Numbered from the stretch's first letter, positions 17,047 through 25,430 are shown. The stretch: DNA of 64,000 nt from JBAZYZ01 sp041659085 (GCA_041659085.1 JBAZYZ010000001.1:12945-76944); one strand, 5' to 3'. The notes: a model not told the origin generated them from the letters alone. Numbers and translations: made by a program.

Positions 17047-17643
17047 ATGAAAAACAAAAAATTCACAATCTGGGAGGCGATTGATTTTGGCTGGAAGTCC
17101 GCGGAAAAGAACCTTTGGTTCCTGGTTGGGCTGTTTCTTTTGGTGTTTATGTTATCTTCGGGAACAGGCTGGTTCCCGGGCAGTTCTTTCGTCATTTCTA
17201 TTTTGGGCGGCATCTCAATCCTGACCGCGGTGCTTGATATTTACGCCGGCAAAAAAGCCGCCGTGGAAAATCTTTTTTCAAAATACAACCTGATACTCCA
17301 ATACCTTGTGACATCCGTGCTTTACTTGGCTATGGTTTTTGTCGGGTTGGTCCTGTTTATCATCCCCGGGATATACGTTATGCTTAGGTTCCAATTCTAT
17401 AAATTCCTTATTGTTGACAAGGAAATGGAACCGATTGAGGCGTTGCGCGGAAGCGCTCAAATGACAAGAGGTCATGTCTGGCAGCTTTTCGGTTTGCTCT
17501 GCATTTCTGTGGCGTTAAATATCTTGGGACTTCTTGCCCTGGGTGTCGGGTTGCTCGTGACGGTTCCCGTGACGTTGCTTGCATATACTTTTGTCTACAA
17601 AAAACTCCTTGCCGAAGAACATCATTCTACGGTAGCATCGTAG
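17047..17643 (+). CDS. polytopic membrane protein, DUF975-like
   Basis: The 198-residue protein has about five hydrophobic segments. The pattern IIPGIYVMLRFQFYKFLIVDKEMEPIEALRGSAQMTRGHVW (about residues 103-143) recalls the DUF975/YciC-type membrane family, with the amphipathic stretch of charged residues before the next helix. Function is unknown for the family; a role in membrane homeostasis is sometimes suggested. It stands between tRNA-Ile and tRNA-Leu with its own promoter and no SD. The assignment is from memory of the family pattern, so moderately sure. Confidence 0.7.
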   Translation: MKNKKFTIWEAIDFGWKSAEKNLWFLVGLFLLVFMLSSGTGWFPGSSFVISILGGISILTAVLDIYAGKKAAVENLFSKYNLILQYLVTSVLYLAMVFVGLVLFIIPGIYVMLRFQFYKFLIVDKEMEPIEALRGSAQMTRGHVWQLFGLLCISVALNILGLLALGVGLLVTVPVTLLAYTFVYKKLLAEEHHSTVAS

Positions 17644-17708
17644 AGAACAGCAAAATAGTGGAATAACCGAATATTCAAATATTTTATTATTTGATTATTT
17701 TGATATAT

Positions 17709-17793
17709 GCCGAGGTGGTGAAATTGGTAGACACGTACGCTTCAGAAGCGTATGTCGAAAGACATGGGAGTTCAAGTCTCCCCCTCGGCACCA
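17709..17793 (+). tRNA. tRNA-Leu (anticodon CAG)
   Basis: A class II tRNA: acceptor GCCGAGG/CCTCGGC, anticodon loop TTCAGAA on an ACGC/GCGT-type stem, long variable arm ATGTC-GAAA-GACAT, T stem GGGAG/CTCCC. A73 and CCA are encoded. The final A of CCA is the A of the next gene's ATG. Confidence 0.92.
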
Positions 17794-18197
17794 TGAGAAT
17801 AAAAGTATATTTGGCTGGCCAGGCTGACGAATACGAAAACAATTGGAAGAAAAAATTTGGCGACATAGGTGTGTGTGATTTTCACGACTGGGAAATACAC
17901 TCAGATCAAACGTCACCAGACACATATTTCCCAGATGATTTAAGCGGAGTTAAAAATTCCGAATATCTTATAGCAAACCCAGGAGTAGTTTCATCAGAAG
18001 GCACATGGATAGAGGTAGGCGCTTTCTACGCTTACAAGACTAAATCACCAGGAGAGTTTTGTGACAGTTTAATTATTATTTGGAGCGAGAATAGGAATCC
18101 TAAATGGTCTCTTGATTTTGTTAAGAAAACTGGACATGTTGTTTTAACGGTTGAAGAAGCTAAAGAAAAATTGCTTGAGTTATTAAGTAAAAGATAA
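17793..18197 (+). CDS. nucleoside 2-deoxyribosyltransferase-like protein
   Basis: The 134-residue protein opens MRIKVYLAG, the first strand and loop of the nucleoside 2-deoxyribosyltransferase fold. It has DFHDWEIH (about 28), a middle region, and SEGTWIEVGAFYAY (about 69-82), matching the family's Gly-Thr..Glu-hGhA block that carries the nucleophile Glu. Such enzymes exchange or hydrolyse bases on (deoxy)nucleosides; the substrate is unknown. The ATG at 17793 uses the last base of the tRNA-Leu CCA, so the mRNA must either be cut from the tRNA or start elsewhere. Codon usage is more A/T-rich than its neighbours. folD follows 7 nt after the stop. Confidence 0.7.
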   Translation: MRIKVYLAGQADEYENNWKKKFGDIGVCDFHDWEIHSDQTSPDTYFPDDLSGVKNSEYLIANPGVVSSEGTWIEVGAFYAYKTKSPGEFCDSLIIIWSENRNPKWSLDFVKKTGHVVLTVEEAKEKLLELLSKR

Positions 18198-18204
18198 CTG
18201 ATTT

Positions 18205-19038
18205 ATGAAACTCCTATACGGCAAACCGACCGCCGAAAAGATACTCGGCGATGTAAAAAAGAAAATTGCGGAGTCCGGGGTTACGCCGGGGCTTGCTGTT
18301 ATTTTGGTTGGAGACGATAGGGCTTCGCATATTTATGTTTCTCTCAAGGAAAAAAAAGCCAAAGAAAACGGTTTTTATTTCGAGAAGCATGTTTTTCTTG
18401 CCGACGTTAAGACGTCCGAGATAACGGGTCTCATTGAAGAGCTGAACGATAAGCCGAATATTCACGGTATTCTGGTACAGCTGCCTTTGCCTACGCACAC
18501 GGACACGGAGGCTGTTATTGCCGCTATTGCTCCCGTAAAAGATGCTGACGGATTTCATAAAGAGACAATCAGGAAATTTCTGGACGCCGACGTGGAATCA
18601 GCGCCGGTATTCCCGCAGGCGATTATTGAAATTATAAAAGAAAGCGGTGTCTCCCTCTCAAACAAAAAAGTCGCGATTGTTGTAAATTCCGCATTGTTTG
18701 GAGGAGTGCTTCAAAAAGCACTAGAGAACATCGGTCTTGCGGTTCGGATAATTCAGCTTGCCGAGCTGTCTCAAAACATCAGCGCGTTGAAAGAAGCGGA
18801 TATTATTGTGACGGCTTGCGGCAAGCCGAAACTTATAACGGGGGGTATGGTCAAAGGTAACTGTCTGGTCGTTGATGGAGGAACCTGCGAGCTCCATGGC
18901 AAGACTGTCGGTGATGTTGATGTGCAAAGTATGGAAAATACGGATGTTGTTTTGACCTCTGTCCCGGGCGGGGTCGGACCACTTACAGTGGCTTGCCTGT
19001 TGCGCCGCGCGGCAAGGCTTGCAGGGGTGGCGGTCTAG
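18205..19038 (+). CDS. folD: FolD bifunctional methylenetetrahydrofolate dehydrogenase/cyclohydrolase
   Basis: FolD interconverts 5,10-methylene- and 10-formyl-tetrahydrofolate. The 277-residue protein has the catalytic YVSLKEKKAKENGF segment (Tyr and Lys, about 49-62), GILVQLPLP (about 91), ADGFH (about 115) and PGGVGPLTVACLL (about 253-265), all diagnostic. However, the second-domain nucleotide-binding block reads VVNSALFGG where the family has a GRSxxVGxP motif, and the PxTPxG stretch reads PVFPQA. Cofactor binding may therefore differ, or the enzyme may be degenerate. It probably shares a transcript with the preceding gene. Confidence 0.9.
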   Translation: MKLLYGKPTAEKILGDVKKKIAESGVTPGLAVILVGDDRASHIYVSLKEKKAKENGFYFEKHVFLADVKTSEITGLIEELNDKPNIHGILVQLPLPTHTDTEAVIAAIAPVKDADGFHKETIRKFLDADVESAPVFPQAIIEIIKESGVSLSNKKVAIVVNSALFGGVLQKALENIGLAVRIIQLAELSQNISALKEADIIVTACGKPKLITGGMVKGNCLVVDGGTCELHGKTVGDVDVQSMENTDVVLTSVPGGVGPLTVACLLRRAARLAGVAV

Positions 19039-19048
19039 CGGGTATTCT
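19019..19048 (+). promoter_or_regulatory. promoter TTGCAG-N18-TATTCT, near-leaderless (murD)
   Basis: The hexamers overlap the end of folD. The -10 (19043-19048) ends 5 nt before the murD ATG at 19054. Confidence 0.4.
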
Positions 19049-19053
19049 GGTGA

Positions 19054-20397
19054 ATGCGTATGGATTATAAGAATTATTTCAAAAACAAGAAAATAACCGT
19101 AATGGGCCTCGGTCTTTTAGGCCGTGGGGTGGGGGACGCGATTTTTTTGGCCGGGTGCGGGGCGAAACTTACGGTAACCGACTTTAAGACCAAAGAGCAG
19201 TTGGCGACATCAATCAAGAAGCTCTCAAAATGCAAAAATATAAAATTTTCTTTAGGTGGGCATAAGCTGAGGGATTTTAACGGTAAAGATTTTGTACTGA
19301 AAGCCGCCGGTGTGCCGATTGATTCGCCGTATATAAAAGAAGCGAGAAAAAACAAAATTCCGGTGGAAATGAGCTCGTCTCTTTTTGTCAAACTGGCGGG
19401 GATACCCATAATCGGCGTGACGGGCACGCGTGGTAAATCTACAGTCGCTTACCTTATACATCACATACTAAAATCAGCCGGCAAAAAAGTTTTTCTGGGG
19501 GGTAATGTTCTTGGTGTTTCCACACTGTCTTTTTTGCCTAAAGCCAAGCAGTATGATTACGCCGTGCTCGAACTTGATTCCTGGCAGCTGCAGGGGTTTG
19601 GCGAAAGCAAGTTGTCTCCGGACATATCGGTGTTCACGACGTTCTTGGACGATCACCTTAATTACTATGCTTCGACTTCGCTCAGCACAAGCCGCAAGAA
19701 ATATTTTACGGATAAGGCCGGTATTTTTAAGTATCAAAAAGGTGACGATTTATTGATTGCCGGCAAACAGGCGTATCCGTTTATAAAGAAATGGGGCAGT
19801 AAAGTTCGCGGGGAGTTGGTTGTGCCCGAAGAGTCTTTGCCTCGGGGATGGAAAATAAGTTTGCCGGGCAAACACAACGAATACAACGCGCGGTTAGCCG
19901 TTGAAGTCGCGCGTTCTCTCTGGATTCCTGACGCGGTAATCAAAAAATCCCTGGCCACATTTTCTTCCGTGCCCGGACGGCTTGAATTAATCCGCATGGT
20001 GAAAGGTGTGCGAATCTACAACGATACCAACTCCACAACGCCAGATGCCACTATCGTCGCCCTCCGCGCACTTGGCGGTTCAACCGCCAAGTTGAAGAAG
20101 ATAGTATTGATAGCAGGCGGGGCGGACAAGGGGCTTGAAATGAGCGCGCTCGTAAAAGAAATTCCAAAATACTGCAAAGAGGTGGTATTACTTAAGGGGA
20201 GTGGTACAGAAAAAATTAAGAATAAAATTAAAGGAAAAGAATTTGATAATTTTAAAAAAGCTGTTCAATATGCTTTTGGCAAAGCAAAAAGGGGAGATGT
20301 ATTATTGCTCAGCCCCGCCTTTGCTTCATTTGGTATGTTTAAGAATGAATACGACAGGGGGGAACAGTTTGTTAGATTAGTAAAGAAGTTGAAGTGA
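19054..20397 (+). CDS. murD: UDP-N-acetylmuramoyl-L-alanine:D-glutamate ligase MurD
   Basis: MurD adds D-Glu to UDP-MurNAc-L-Ala in the cytoplasm, ATP-dependently. The 447-residue protein shows the N-terminal Rossmann-like VMGLGLLGRGVG, the ATP loop GVTGTRGKSTVAY (about 118-130), the LDSWQLQGF block, DDHLNYY (about 205), the NDTNSTTPDAT segment and IAGGADKG. Residues ASTSLSTSR right after DHLNYY are encoded by a REP-like sequence (19669-19695) and look like an insertion into a loop; the frame stays open. A second start, ATG 19060, is possible. A serine hydrolase gene overlaps its stop by 1 nt (TGATG), then murC follows. Confidence 0.93.
   Translation: MRMDYKNYFKNKKITVMGLGLLGRGVGDAIFLAGCGAKLTVTDFKTKEQLATSIKKLSKCKNIKFSLGGHKLRDFNGKDFVLKAAGVPIDSPYIKEARKNKIPVEMSSSLFVKLAGIPIIGVTGTRGKSTVAYLIHHILKSAGKKVFLGGNVLGVSTLSFLPKAKQYDYAVLELDSWQLQGFGESKLSPDISVFTTFLDDHLNYYASTSLSTSRKKYFTDKAGIFKYQKGDDLLIAGKQAYPFIKKWGSKVRGELVVPEESLPRGWKISLPGKHNEYNARLAVEVARSLWIPDAVIKKSLATFSSVPGRLELIRMVKGVRIYNDTNSTTPDATIVALRALGGSTAKLKKIVLIAGGADKGLEMSALVKEIPKYCKEVVLLKGSGTEKIKNKIKGKEFDNFKKAVQYAFGKAKRGDVLLLSPAFASFGMFKNEYDRGEQFVRLVKKLK
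19669..19695. repeat. REP-like sequence inserted in murD
   Basis: GCTTCGACTTCGCTCAGCAC and the following bases contain the widespread GACTTCGCTCAG repeat core, read in frame as ASTSLSTSR. A related copy lies between genes at 9563-9584. Confidence 0.55.
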
Positions 20398-21452
20398 TGG
20401 AAGAGAAAATAAAAAATATTTTAGAAGAAGCTATTCAGGGCCGTGTATTCCCCGGAGCTACGGTCGGTATACTTCATAAAGACTTGTCGCGGAAGTTTGT
20501 TAGCGCCGGGAGATTTGAATATGACAGCTCTTCTCCGCCGGTATTGGACAGTACCATTTATGACACAGCTTCTATCACAAAATCAATTCCCATTGCCCTG
20601 ACTGCGCTCATGTTTATTGAAAAAGGATTGCTGTCACTAGAAGATAGAATAATCAAATATATACCCGAAATTATCATAGAAAATGCTGAAAAGGCTTTAA
20701 TAAGACATCTGCTGACTTATACGTATGTTTTAAAAAAGAATTCTGACCCCAATTTTTCCTACGAGCATTCAAAGGCTGAAGATATTTTTGGTTTCCTTTT
20801 CAAAAGAGAATTTGAATTTTTACCTGGGACTCGTTATCAATACAGCAATACTCCTTTAAATCTTTTGGGAATAATTCTTGAAAGAATATCGGGAGAAAAG
20901 CTTTATAGTTTGGCGGGGAAAATTGTTTTTGGTCCGCTTGAGATGAAAACTTCCACTTTTTTAATAAAAGACAAACAAAAAATTCCTCCGACCGAAATTG
21001 TCTCGTGGAGAGGAAAGATTCAGGGCGTAGTACACGATGAAACCGCTTATATTCTAGGGAAAGAGGGTTTCAATCCCGGCTGTGCCGGACTGTTCTCTAC
21101 CACGGAAGATATCCTAAATGTGGCAGAAATGATTCTGAACAATGGTTCTTTTAGGGGAATTAAAATTTTTGGTTCGAAAACTATTGGATTAATGAAGGCA
21201 AACGCTCTTGGTGACATTGGTGAGTGGTGTGGTATAGGATGGGAGCTAAATCAGCTTAGGTTTATGGGGGACTACTCGCATGAGCAGATGATTGGTAAAA
21301 CTGGGTTCACGGGCACATGTTGTATTATTGACCCTAAGCAGTCTAAGGCGCTGGTTATCTTATCAAACCGAACTTATCCAAAACGCCCCATAAATGGAGA
21401 TGCTATCAATGAAATAAGACGCAGCATTTCAAATGTGGTATTTAAATCATGA
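20397..21452 (+). CDS. serine hydrolase, beta-lactamase class C / PBP-like
   Basis: The 351-residue protein has the class C serine motifs: TASITK (S-x-x-K, about 54-59), YSN (about 146) and a KTG triad near 299. These enzymes include DD-carboxypeptidases, esterases and beta-lactamases. No signal peptide is visible at the N-terminus, so it may be cytoplasmic or use another route. Lying between murD and murC with a 1-nt and a 4-nt overlap, it is translationally coupled to peptidoglycan precursor synthesis, so a cell-wall role is likely but inferred. A GTG at 20394 is an alternative start. Confidence 0.85.
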   Translation: MEEKIKNILEEAIQGRVFPGATVGILHKDLSRKFVSAGRFEYDSSSPPVLDSTIYDTASITKSIPIALTALMFIEKGLLSLEDRIIKYIPEIIIENAEKALIRHLLTYTYVLKKNSDPNFSYEHSKAEDIFGFLFKREFEFLPGTRYQYSNTPLNLLGIILERISGEKLYSLAGKIVFGPLEMKTSTFLIKDKQKIPPTEIVSWRGKIQGVVHDETAYILGKEGFNPGCAGLFSTTEDILNVAEMILNNGSFRGIKIFGSKTIGLMKANALGDIGEWCGIGWELNQLRFMGDYSHEQMIGKTGFTGTCCIIDPKQSKALVILSNRTYPKRPINGDAINEIRRSISNVVFKS

Positions 21453-22780
21453 ATGAAATTAACTTAGATAAAATTAAGCACGTGCACTTTATAGGCATCG
21501 GCGGAATCGGTGTTTCAGCTGTGGCTAGGATGATGCTCGTCCAAGGTAAAAATGTTTCCGGTTCGGATGTGTCCGAGTCTAGGGTCACCAAGGAACTCAT
21601 GGAACTCGGCGCGCATATTTCTATCGGACATAAAGCGGGAAATATTCCAAGGGAAGCTGATTTGATGATCCATACCATCGCCGTCTCGCCGAATAATCCT
21701 GAGTTTGAAGAAGCTACGCGCCGCGATATTCCGGCTTTTTCATACCCGGAATTCCTCGGAATAATTTCTGAGAATATGTTTACTATTGCCGTTTCCGGAA
21801 CGCACGGGAAGACTACCACTACGGCGATGCTCGCGGATGTTCTTTGGAGTGAGGGGATAAACCCCACGGTAATTGTGGGTAGTCTGTTAAAAAATGCCGG
21901 GAGCAATTTTATTGCCGGAGATTTTCCGGCTCATATTTTAGGCGAGGAATATGATAAGGGGGTGTTGGTTGTTGAAGCCTGCGAATACCGACGCTCGTTC
22001 ATAAATTTGAATCCGCGCGTTCTTATTATTACAAACATTGATAACGACCACCTTGATTACTATAAGGATATTGGCGATATAATTTCGGCTTTTAATGAGG
22101 TTGCCTGCAAAGTTCCGGAGAATGGTTTTATTATCGCCAATACCCAAAATTCTTACATTAAGAGGGCTTTAAAAGGAGTGAAGGCGCAGATTATAGATTA
22201 TTCCGTTTATGACGCTTCGGACCTTAGTTTAAAGGTTCCCGGAACCCATAACAGAGAAAATGCCAAAGCTGTCTTGGCTCTGGTATCGGTGCTTAGATCT
22301 GACCCGGCTAAAGCCGAAGAGGCTCTCGATGACTTCTCTGGCACTTGGCGGAGATTTGAATTCAAGGGCGGGACGAAAGGTGGTGCTATTATTTATGATG
22401 ACTATGGACATCACCCGACAGAAGTTAAGGCTACGCTTTCCGGCGCGCGGGAGAAATTCCCGGACCGCAAAATTACCGTTGTTTTTCAGCCCCATCTTTA
22501 TTCCCGCACCAAACTTCTGCTTGACGATTTTGCCCGCGCTTTCGGCGATGCCGACAATGTCATTCTTGCTCCGATTTACGCAGCTCGGGAAGAATTTGAC
22601 CCGAACATAAATAGCGAGATGTTGGCCGAAAAAATACGCATGTTGAATGGCAGCGTCAGCTCCTTTACTGATTTAAAAAATATCGTTGAGTATTTGAAGC
22701 ATAGCCTTAAACACGGCGACATATTGATCACTATGGGCGCTGGAGATGTTTACAAAGTGGGGGAAGCATTGACAGAATAG
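21449..22780 (+). CDS. murC: UDP-N-acetylmuramate:L-alanine ligase MurC
   Basis: MurC starts the muropeptide stem by adding L-Ala to UDP-MurNAc. The 443-residue protein begins with HFIGIGGIGVSAVARMML (Rossmann glycine loop), carries AVSGTHGKTTTTAML (about 113-127) as ATP loop, EYRRSFINLNPRVLIITNIDNDHLDYY, the DDYGHHPTEVKAT block (about 311-323) and VVFQPHLYSRT. These fit MurC; the Mpl ligase is the nearest alternative, and the EYRRSF segment is shared with both types. The ATG overlaps the previous stop (ATGA). It is the last gene of this mur cluster. Confidence 0.92.
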   Translation: MNEINLDKIKHVHFIGIGGIGVSAVARMMLVQGKNVSGSDVSESRVTKELMELGAHISIGHKAGNIPREADLMIHTIAVSPNNPEFEEATRRDIPAFSYPEFLGIISENMFTIAVSGTHGKTTTTAMLADVLWSEGINPTVIVGSLLKNAGSNFIAGDFPAHILGEEYDKGVLVVEACEYRRSFINLNPRVLIITNIDNDHLDYYKDIGDIISAFNEVACKVPENGFIIANTQNSYIKRALKGVKAQIIDYSVYDASDLSLKVPGTHNRENAKAVLALVSVLRSDPAKAEEALDDFSGTWRRFEFKGGTKGGAIIYDDYGHHPTEVKATLSGAREKFPDRKITVVFQPHLYSRTKLLLDDFARAFGDADNVILAPIYAAREEFDPNINSEMLAEKIRMLNGSVSSFTDLKNIVEYLKHSLKHGDILITMGAGDVYKVGEALTE

Positions 22781-22858
22781 TATTTTTATTACATACTACG
22801 AAGTAGTGTTCTCAAAATGTTTTTGGGCTTGTCGGATAAATATCAACCGGAGAGGAAG

Positions 22859-23041
22859 ATGAAGGAATCAAGAAATCCGTTTAGGCACACTAGGCTGTGC
22901 GCCGGGTGCGGCAGGCCAACAGCGCTCCTTGTTCACGACGGCTGCGCGGAAAGGTTTGCGAAGAAGGCCAAAAATAAGCCCGCAAGAAAGGCCAGGAAGA
23001 AAACATCCTATCCTGAGGGGTTTATAAAAACCCTAGAATGA
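22859..23041 (+). CDS. small basic protein with Cys-x2-Cys motif
   Basis: A 60-residue Lys/Arg-rich protein with CAGCGRP (about residues 14-20) and HDGC (about 26-29), which could bind one zinc ion as a small ribbon, followed by a very basic KKAKNKPARKARKK tail. A nucleic-acid or ribosome-associated role is plausible but not shown. ATG 22859 is chosen because GGAGAGG lies right before it; a longer frame from 22817 is possible. It is followed by a terminator and stands as a lone, SD-preceded small gene. Confidence 0.55.
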   Translation: MKESRNPFRHTRLCAGCGRPTALLVHDGCAERFAKKAKNKPARKARKKTSYPEGFIKTLE

Positions 23042-23060
23042 GTTTCCAGATTTTTGATTG

Positions 23061-23087
23061 AGCCCCGCTTTACGCGGGGCTTCGTTT
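23061..23087 (+). terminator. intrinsic terminator
   Basis: AGCCCCGC, short loop, GCGGGGCT, then TCGTTTT, right after the small Cys protein gene. Confidence 0.8.
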
Positions 23088-23103
23088 TGTGTACGTTATT
23101 CAT

Positions 23104-23799
23104 ATGTCCACTCTATATATCGTCGCCACTCCAATCGGAAATCTTGAAGACATTACTCTCCGGGCTATCCGAATTTTGAAGGAAGTTGAGTTGATACTCT
23201 GCGAGGATACGCGGATGACTAAGAGGCTTTTGAATAAGTATGAAATCAGCACACCGACTATGAGTTATCACGCCCAGTCCAAACTTTCAAAGGTCGGAAA
23301 AATTTTTGAACTTTTGGAAGAAGGGAAAAATCTGGCGCTTGTGTCTGACGCCGGCACTCCGACTATTTCCGACCCCGGGGTTCTGCTCGTTTCTCAGGTA
23401 AAGGAAAAATTCGGCAGTGAGACAAAAATAGTGCCCGTCCCGGGGGCCTCAGCTGTCATTTCCGCCCTGTCGGCTTCAGGCGTACTATCCTCAGAATTTA
23501 CTTTCTTGGGCTTCTTACCGCACAAGAAAGGAAGAGAGACTTTATTTAAAGAGATCGCTGAGGCGAAAAGAACAACGGTTTTTTATGAGTCTCCGCATCG
23601 CATAATGAAGACACTCGCATCTCTTTCATCCCATTTGGAAGCCTCGCTTCCAAGCAAAAGAAAAATAGTGGTTGCGCGGGAATTGACTAAAATACATGAA
23701 GAGTTTCCGGAAGGAACCCCTGCGGAACTATTGGAATATTTCAATAAAAATAAGGAGAGAGTTCGCGGGGAATTTGTGGTCATCGTATCCGGAAAGTAG
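23104..23799 (+). CDS. rsmI: 16S rRNA (cytidine-1402-2'-O)-methyltransferase RsmI
   Basis: RsmI methylates the ribose of C1402 in the decoding centre using SAM. The 231-residue protein starts with LYIVATPIGNLEDITLRA, the tetrapyrrole-methylase-type loop. It continues with CEDTRMTKRLL, SDAGTPTISDPG (about 82-93), PGASAVISALSASG and FLGFLP, all family hallmarks. It is shorter than E. coli RsmI, lacking part of the C-terminal extension. ATG 23104 is preferred over the GTG at 23089. No SD is present. Confidence 0.93.
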   Translation: MSTLYIVATPIGNLEDITLRAIRILKEVELILCEDTRMTKRLLNKYEISTPTMSYHAQSKLSKVGKIFELLEEGKNLALVSDAGTPTISDPGVLLVSQVKEKFGSETKIVPVPGASAVISALSASGVLSSEFTFLGFLPHKKGRETLFKEIAEAKRTTVFYESPHRIMKTLASLSSHLEASLPSKRKIVVARELTKIHEEFPEGTPAELLEYFNKNKERVRGEFVVIVSGK

Positions 23800-23820
23800 G
23801 TTTTAAAGATGTCTTAGGTT

Positions 23821-23829
23821 TGCTATAAT
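23821..23829 (+). promoter_or_regulatory. extended -10 promoter TGCTATAAT, leaderless geometry
   Basis: A perfect TATAAT (23824-23829) with a TGn extension ends exactly 6 nt before ATG 23836. This is one of the clearest leaderless arrangements in the window. Confidence 0.7.
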
Positions 23830-23835
23830 CCTCCC

Positions 23836-24078
23836 ATGTCAAAAAAGCGAACGATTATAATCTTGGGTTTATTGGTGGCGCTTTTGCCGTTTTCCGGCAT
23901 TCCAAGGGGAATACGCGAATCACTTTCGGCTTTAGCGGGTCTTGTTATAGCGGTGCTGGCTTTTCTTTTGAAGCGTAAGATTGAGCGGATGGCTATGGGG
24001 GAGAGCAATGACACTTTTTCACAAAACAGCGTTTACTCGGTTCCTCAGGAGGGAGGAGAAAAAGAAGCAAAAAGCTAA
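23836..24078 (+). CDS. small membrane protein, unknown
   Basis: The 80-residue protein has two hydrophobic segments (about residues 7-20 and 29-46) joined by a short Gly/Pro/Arg turn, then a polar, Ser/Glu-rich tail. No family is recognised. The start is fixed by the -10 box 6 nt upstream, implying a leaderless mRNA. A DUF4015 hydrolase gene follows after 24 nt. Confidence 0.6.
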   Translation: MSKKRTIIILGLLVALLPFSGIPRGIRESLSALAGLVIAVLAFLLKRKIERMAMGESNDTFSQNSVYSVPQEGGEKEAKS

Positions 24079-24102
24079 AGCCCCGCTTAATCCGGTCCAA
24101 TA

Positions 24103-25377
24103 ATGAAAAGAATTTTTAAGGGGAAACATTTTTTTGTCGGAGCGTCCCTCGGCGTTTTTGCCGTGGCTGGTTATTTGGGACTGTCATTTATACCAGGCGA
24201 AACATACAGTTCGGAAGGCGGGTTGGAGGCGCTTGCGACTAGCTCTGCAGACAAAATTGTTGAAGTAAAAAACACGGATGGTAAAAGCGCTAATTTCCAG
24301 GCAGTTGCGCATATGGAGACACCAGAACCGCTCAAGGCGATTTATATGACCGCCTGTGTCGCAGGTACTCCGTCCTGGCGCGAACGTATGGCAAAATTGG
24401 TTGAGACGACGGAATTAAACTCAATCATTATTGATATCAAAGATTATAGCGGCGCCATCTCAATTGAAACAAATAACCCTATCTTTAAGGATAATGTCGG
24501 CAAAGGTTGCCGGGTAAAAGATATGCGGGAATTCGTGTCGTTTCTGCACGACAAAGGCATATATGTAATAGGGCGTATTACCGTTTTTCAGGACCCATAT
24601 TACACAAAAGCTCACCCGGAACTGGCGGTGAAAAAAATGTCCAACAAGGAAGTTGTATGGAAAGACCGCAAAGGACTTTCTTTTATAGATGTCGGAGCCA
24701 AGCCTTATTGGGATTATATCGTAGAGCTTGGCAAAGAATCTTACGATATGGGTTTTGATGAACTGAATTTTGACTACATCCGTTTCCCGTCCGATGGCGA
24801 TATGAGGGACATCTACTTCTCTTACGGCGTGGGAAAAACAAAAGCTGAGGCGCTGGAAGAGTTCTTTATATACCTTAATGACCAACTGAAGCCAATTGGC
24901 GCTGTTTTGTCCGCCGATTTGTTTGGCATGACAGCGACCAATAATGACGACCTCAATATCGGGCAGGTTCTTGAACGCGCTCTCCCGCATTTTGATTACG
25001 TGTCGCCGATGGTTTATCCGTCGCATTACCCGACCGGTTTCAACGGCTGGAAAAACGTTAATGCCCATCCGTATGACATTGTTAAGTTCTCGCTTGCTCG
25101 CGCGGTGGAGAGGACCGAGGCAACCACGACGGCGGTTAACTTTTTGGGAGCGGCAATCATATCCTCGGGAACTACCACGAAGAGTGTTATATACGCGAAG
25201 GAGCCTTACCCTAGGGGGAAAATCCGCCCGTGGCTGCAGGATTTCAGCTATCCCGTAACATATACGCCGGAGATGGTGAAAGCGCAGATACAAGCGACAT
25301 ATGATGTAGGCCTCACTAGTTGGATGCTCTGGGACCCGGCCAATAAATATACTCCCAGTATTTTGCTGAAGGAGTAA
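24103..25377 (+). CDS. putative glycoside hydrolase, DUF4015 family
   Basis: The 424-residue protein has an N-terminal membrane anchor or signal (about residues 9-29), a linker and a TIM-barrel-like domain. Diagnostic segments are NSIIIDIKDYSG (about 106-117), FVSFLHDKGIYVIGRITVFQD, ELNFDYIRFPSDG (about 220-232), SADLFG and YVSPMVYPSHYP (about 301-312). This fits the DUF4015 putative glycosyl-hydrolase family common in CPR. It probably acts outside the membrane on cell-wall or surface glycan; the substrate is unknown. No SD. Confidence 0.85.
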   Translation: MKRIFKGKHFFVGASLGVFAVAGYLGLSFIPGETYSSEGGLEALATSSADKIVEVKNTDGKSANFQAVAHMETPEPLKAIYMTACVAGTPSWRERMAKLVETTELNSIIIDIKDYSGAISIETNNPIFKDNVGKGCRVKDMREFVSFLHDKGIYVIGRITVFQDPYYTKAHPELAVKKMSNKEVVWKDRKGLSFIDVGAKPYWDYIVELGKESYDMGFDELNFDYIRFPSDGDMRDIYFSYGVGKTKAEALEEFFIYLNDQLKPIGAVLSADLFGMTATNNDDLNIGQVLERALPHFDYVSPMVYPSHYPTGFNGWKNVNAHPYDIVKFSLARAVERTEATTTAVNFLGAAIISSGTTTKSVIYAKEPYPRGKIRPWLQDFSYPVTYTPEMVKAQIQATYDVGLTSWMLWDPANKYTPSILLKE

Positions 25378-25402
25378 CTTTTTGGTTTATCCCCAAAAAC
25401 TA

Positions 25403-25430
25403 TTGACCGCCATTACCCGTGTGGTAACAT
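25403..25430 (+). promoter_or_regulatory. sigma70 promoter, TTGACC-N16-TAACAT
   Basis: It lies in the gap before the Ala-rich secreted protein and predicts a leader of about 87 nt, unusually long for this window. The leader contains AGAAGGAG about 7 nt before ATG 25524. No other gene is seen in 25378-25523. Confidence 0.6.

Noticed and set aside
24460..25293. 277-codon minus-strand frame opposite the DUF4015 hydrolase
   Set aside because: Long but antisense to a gene with clear family motifs; its product shows no family pattern.
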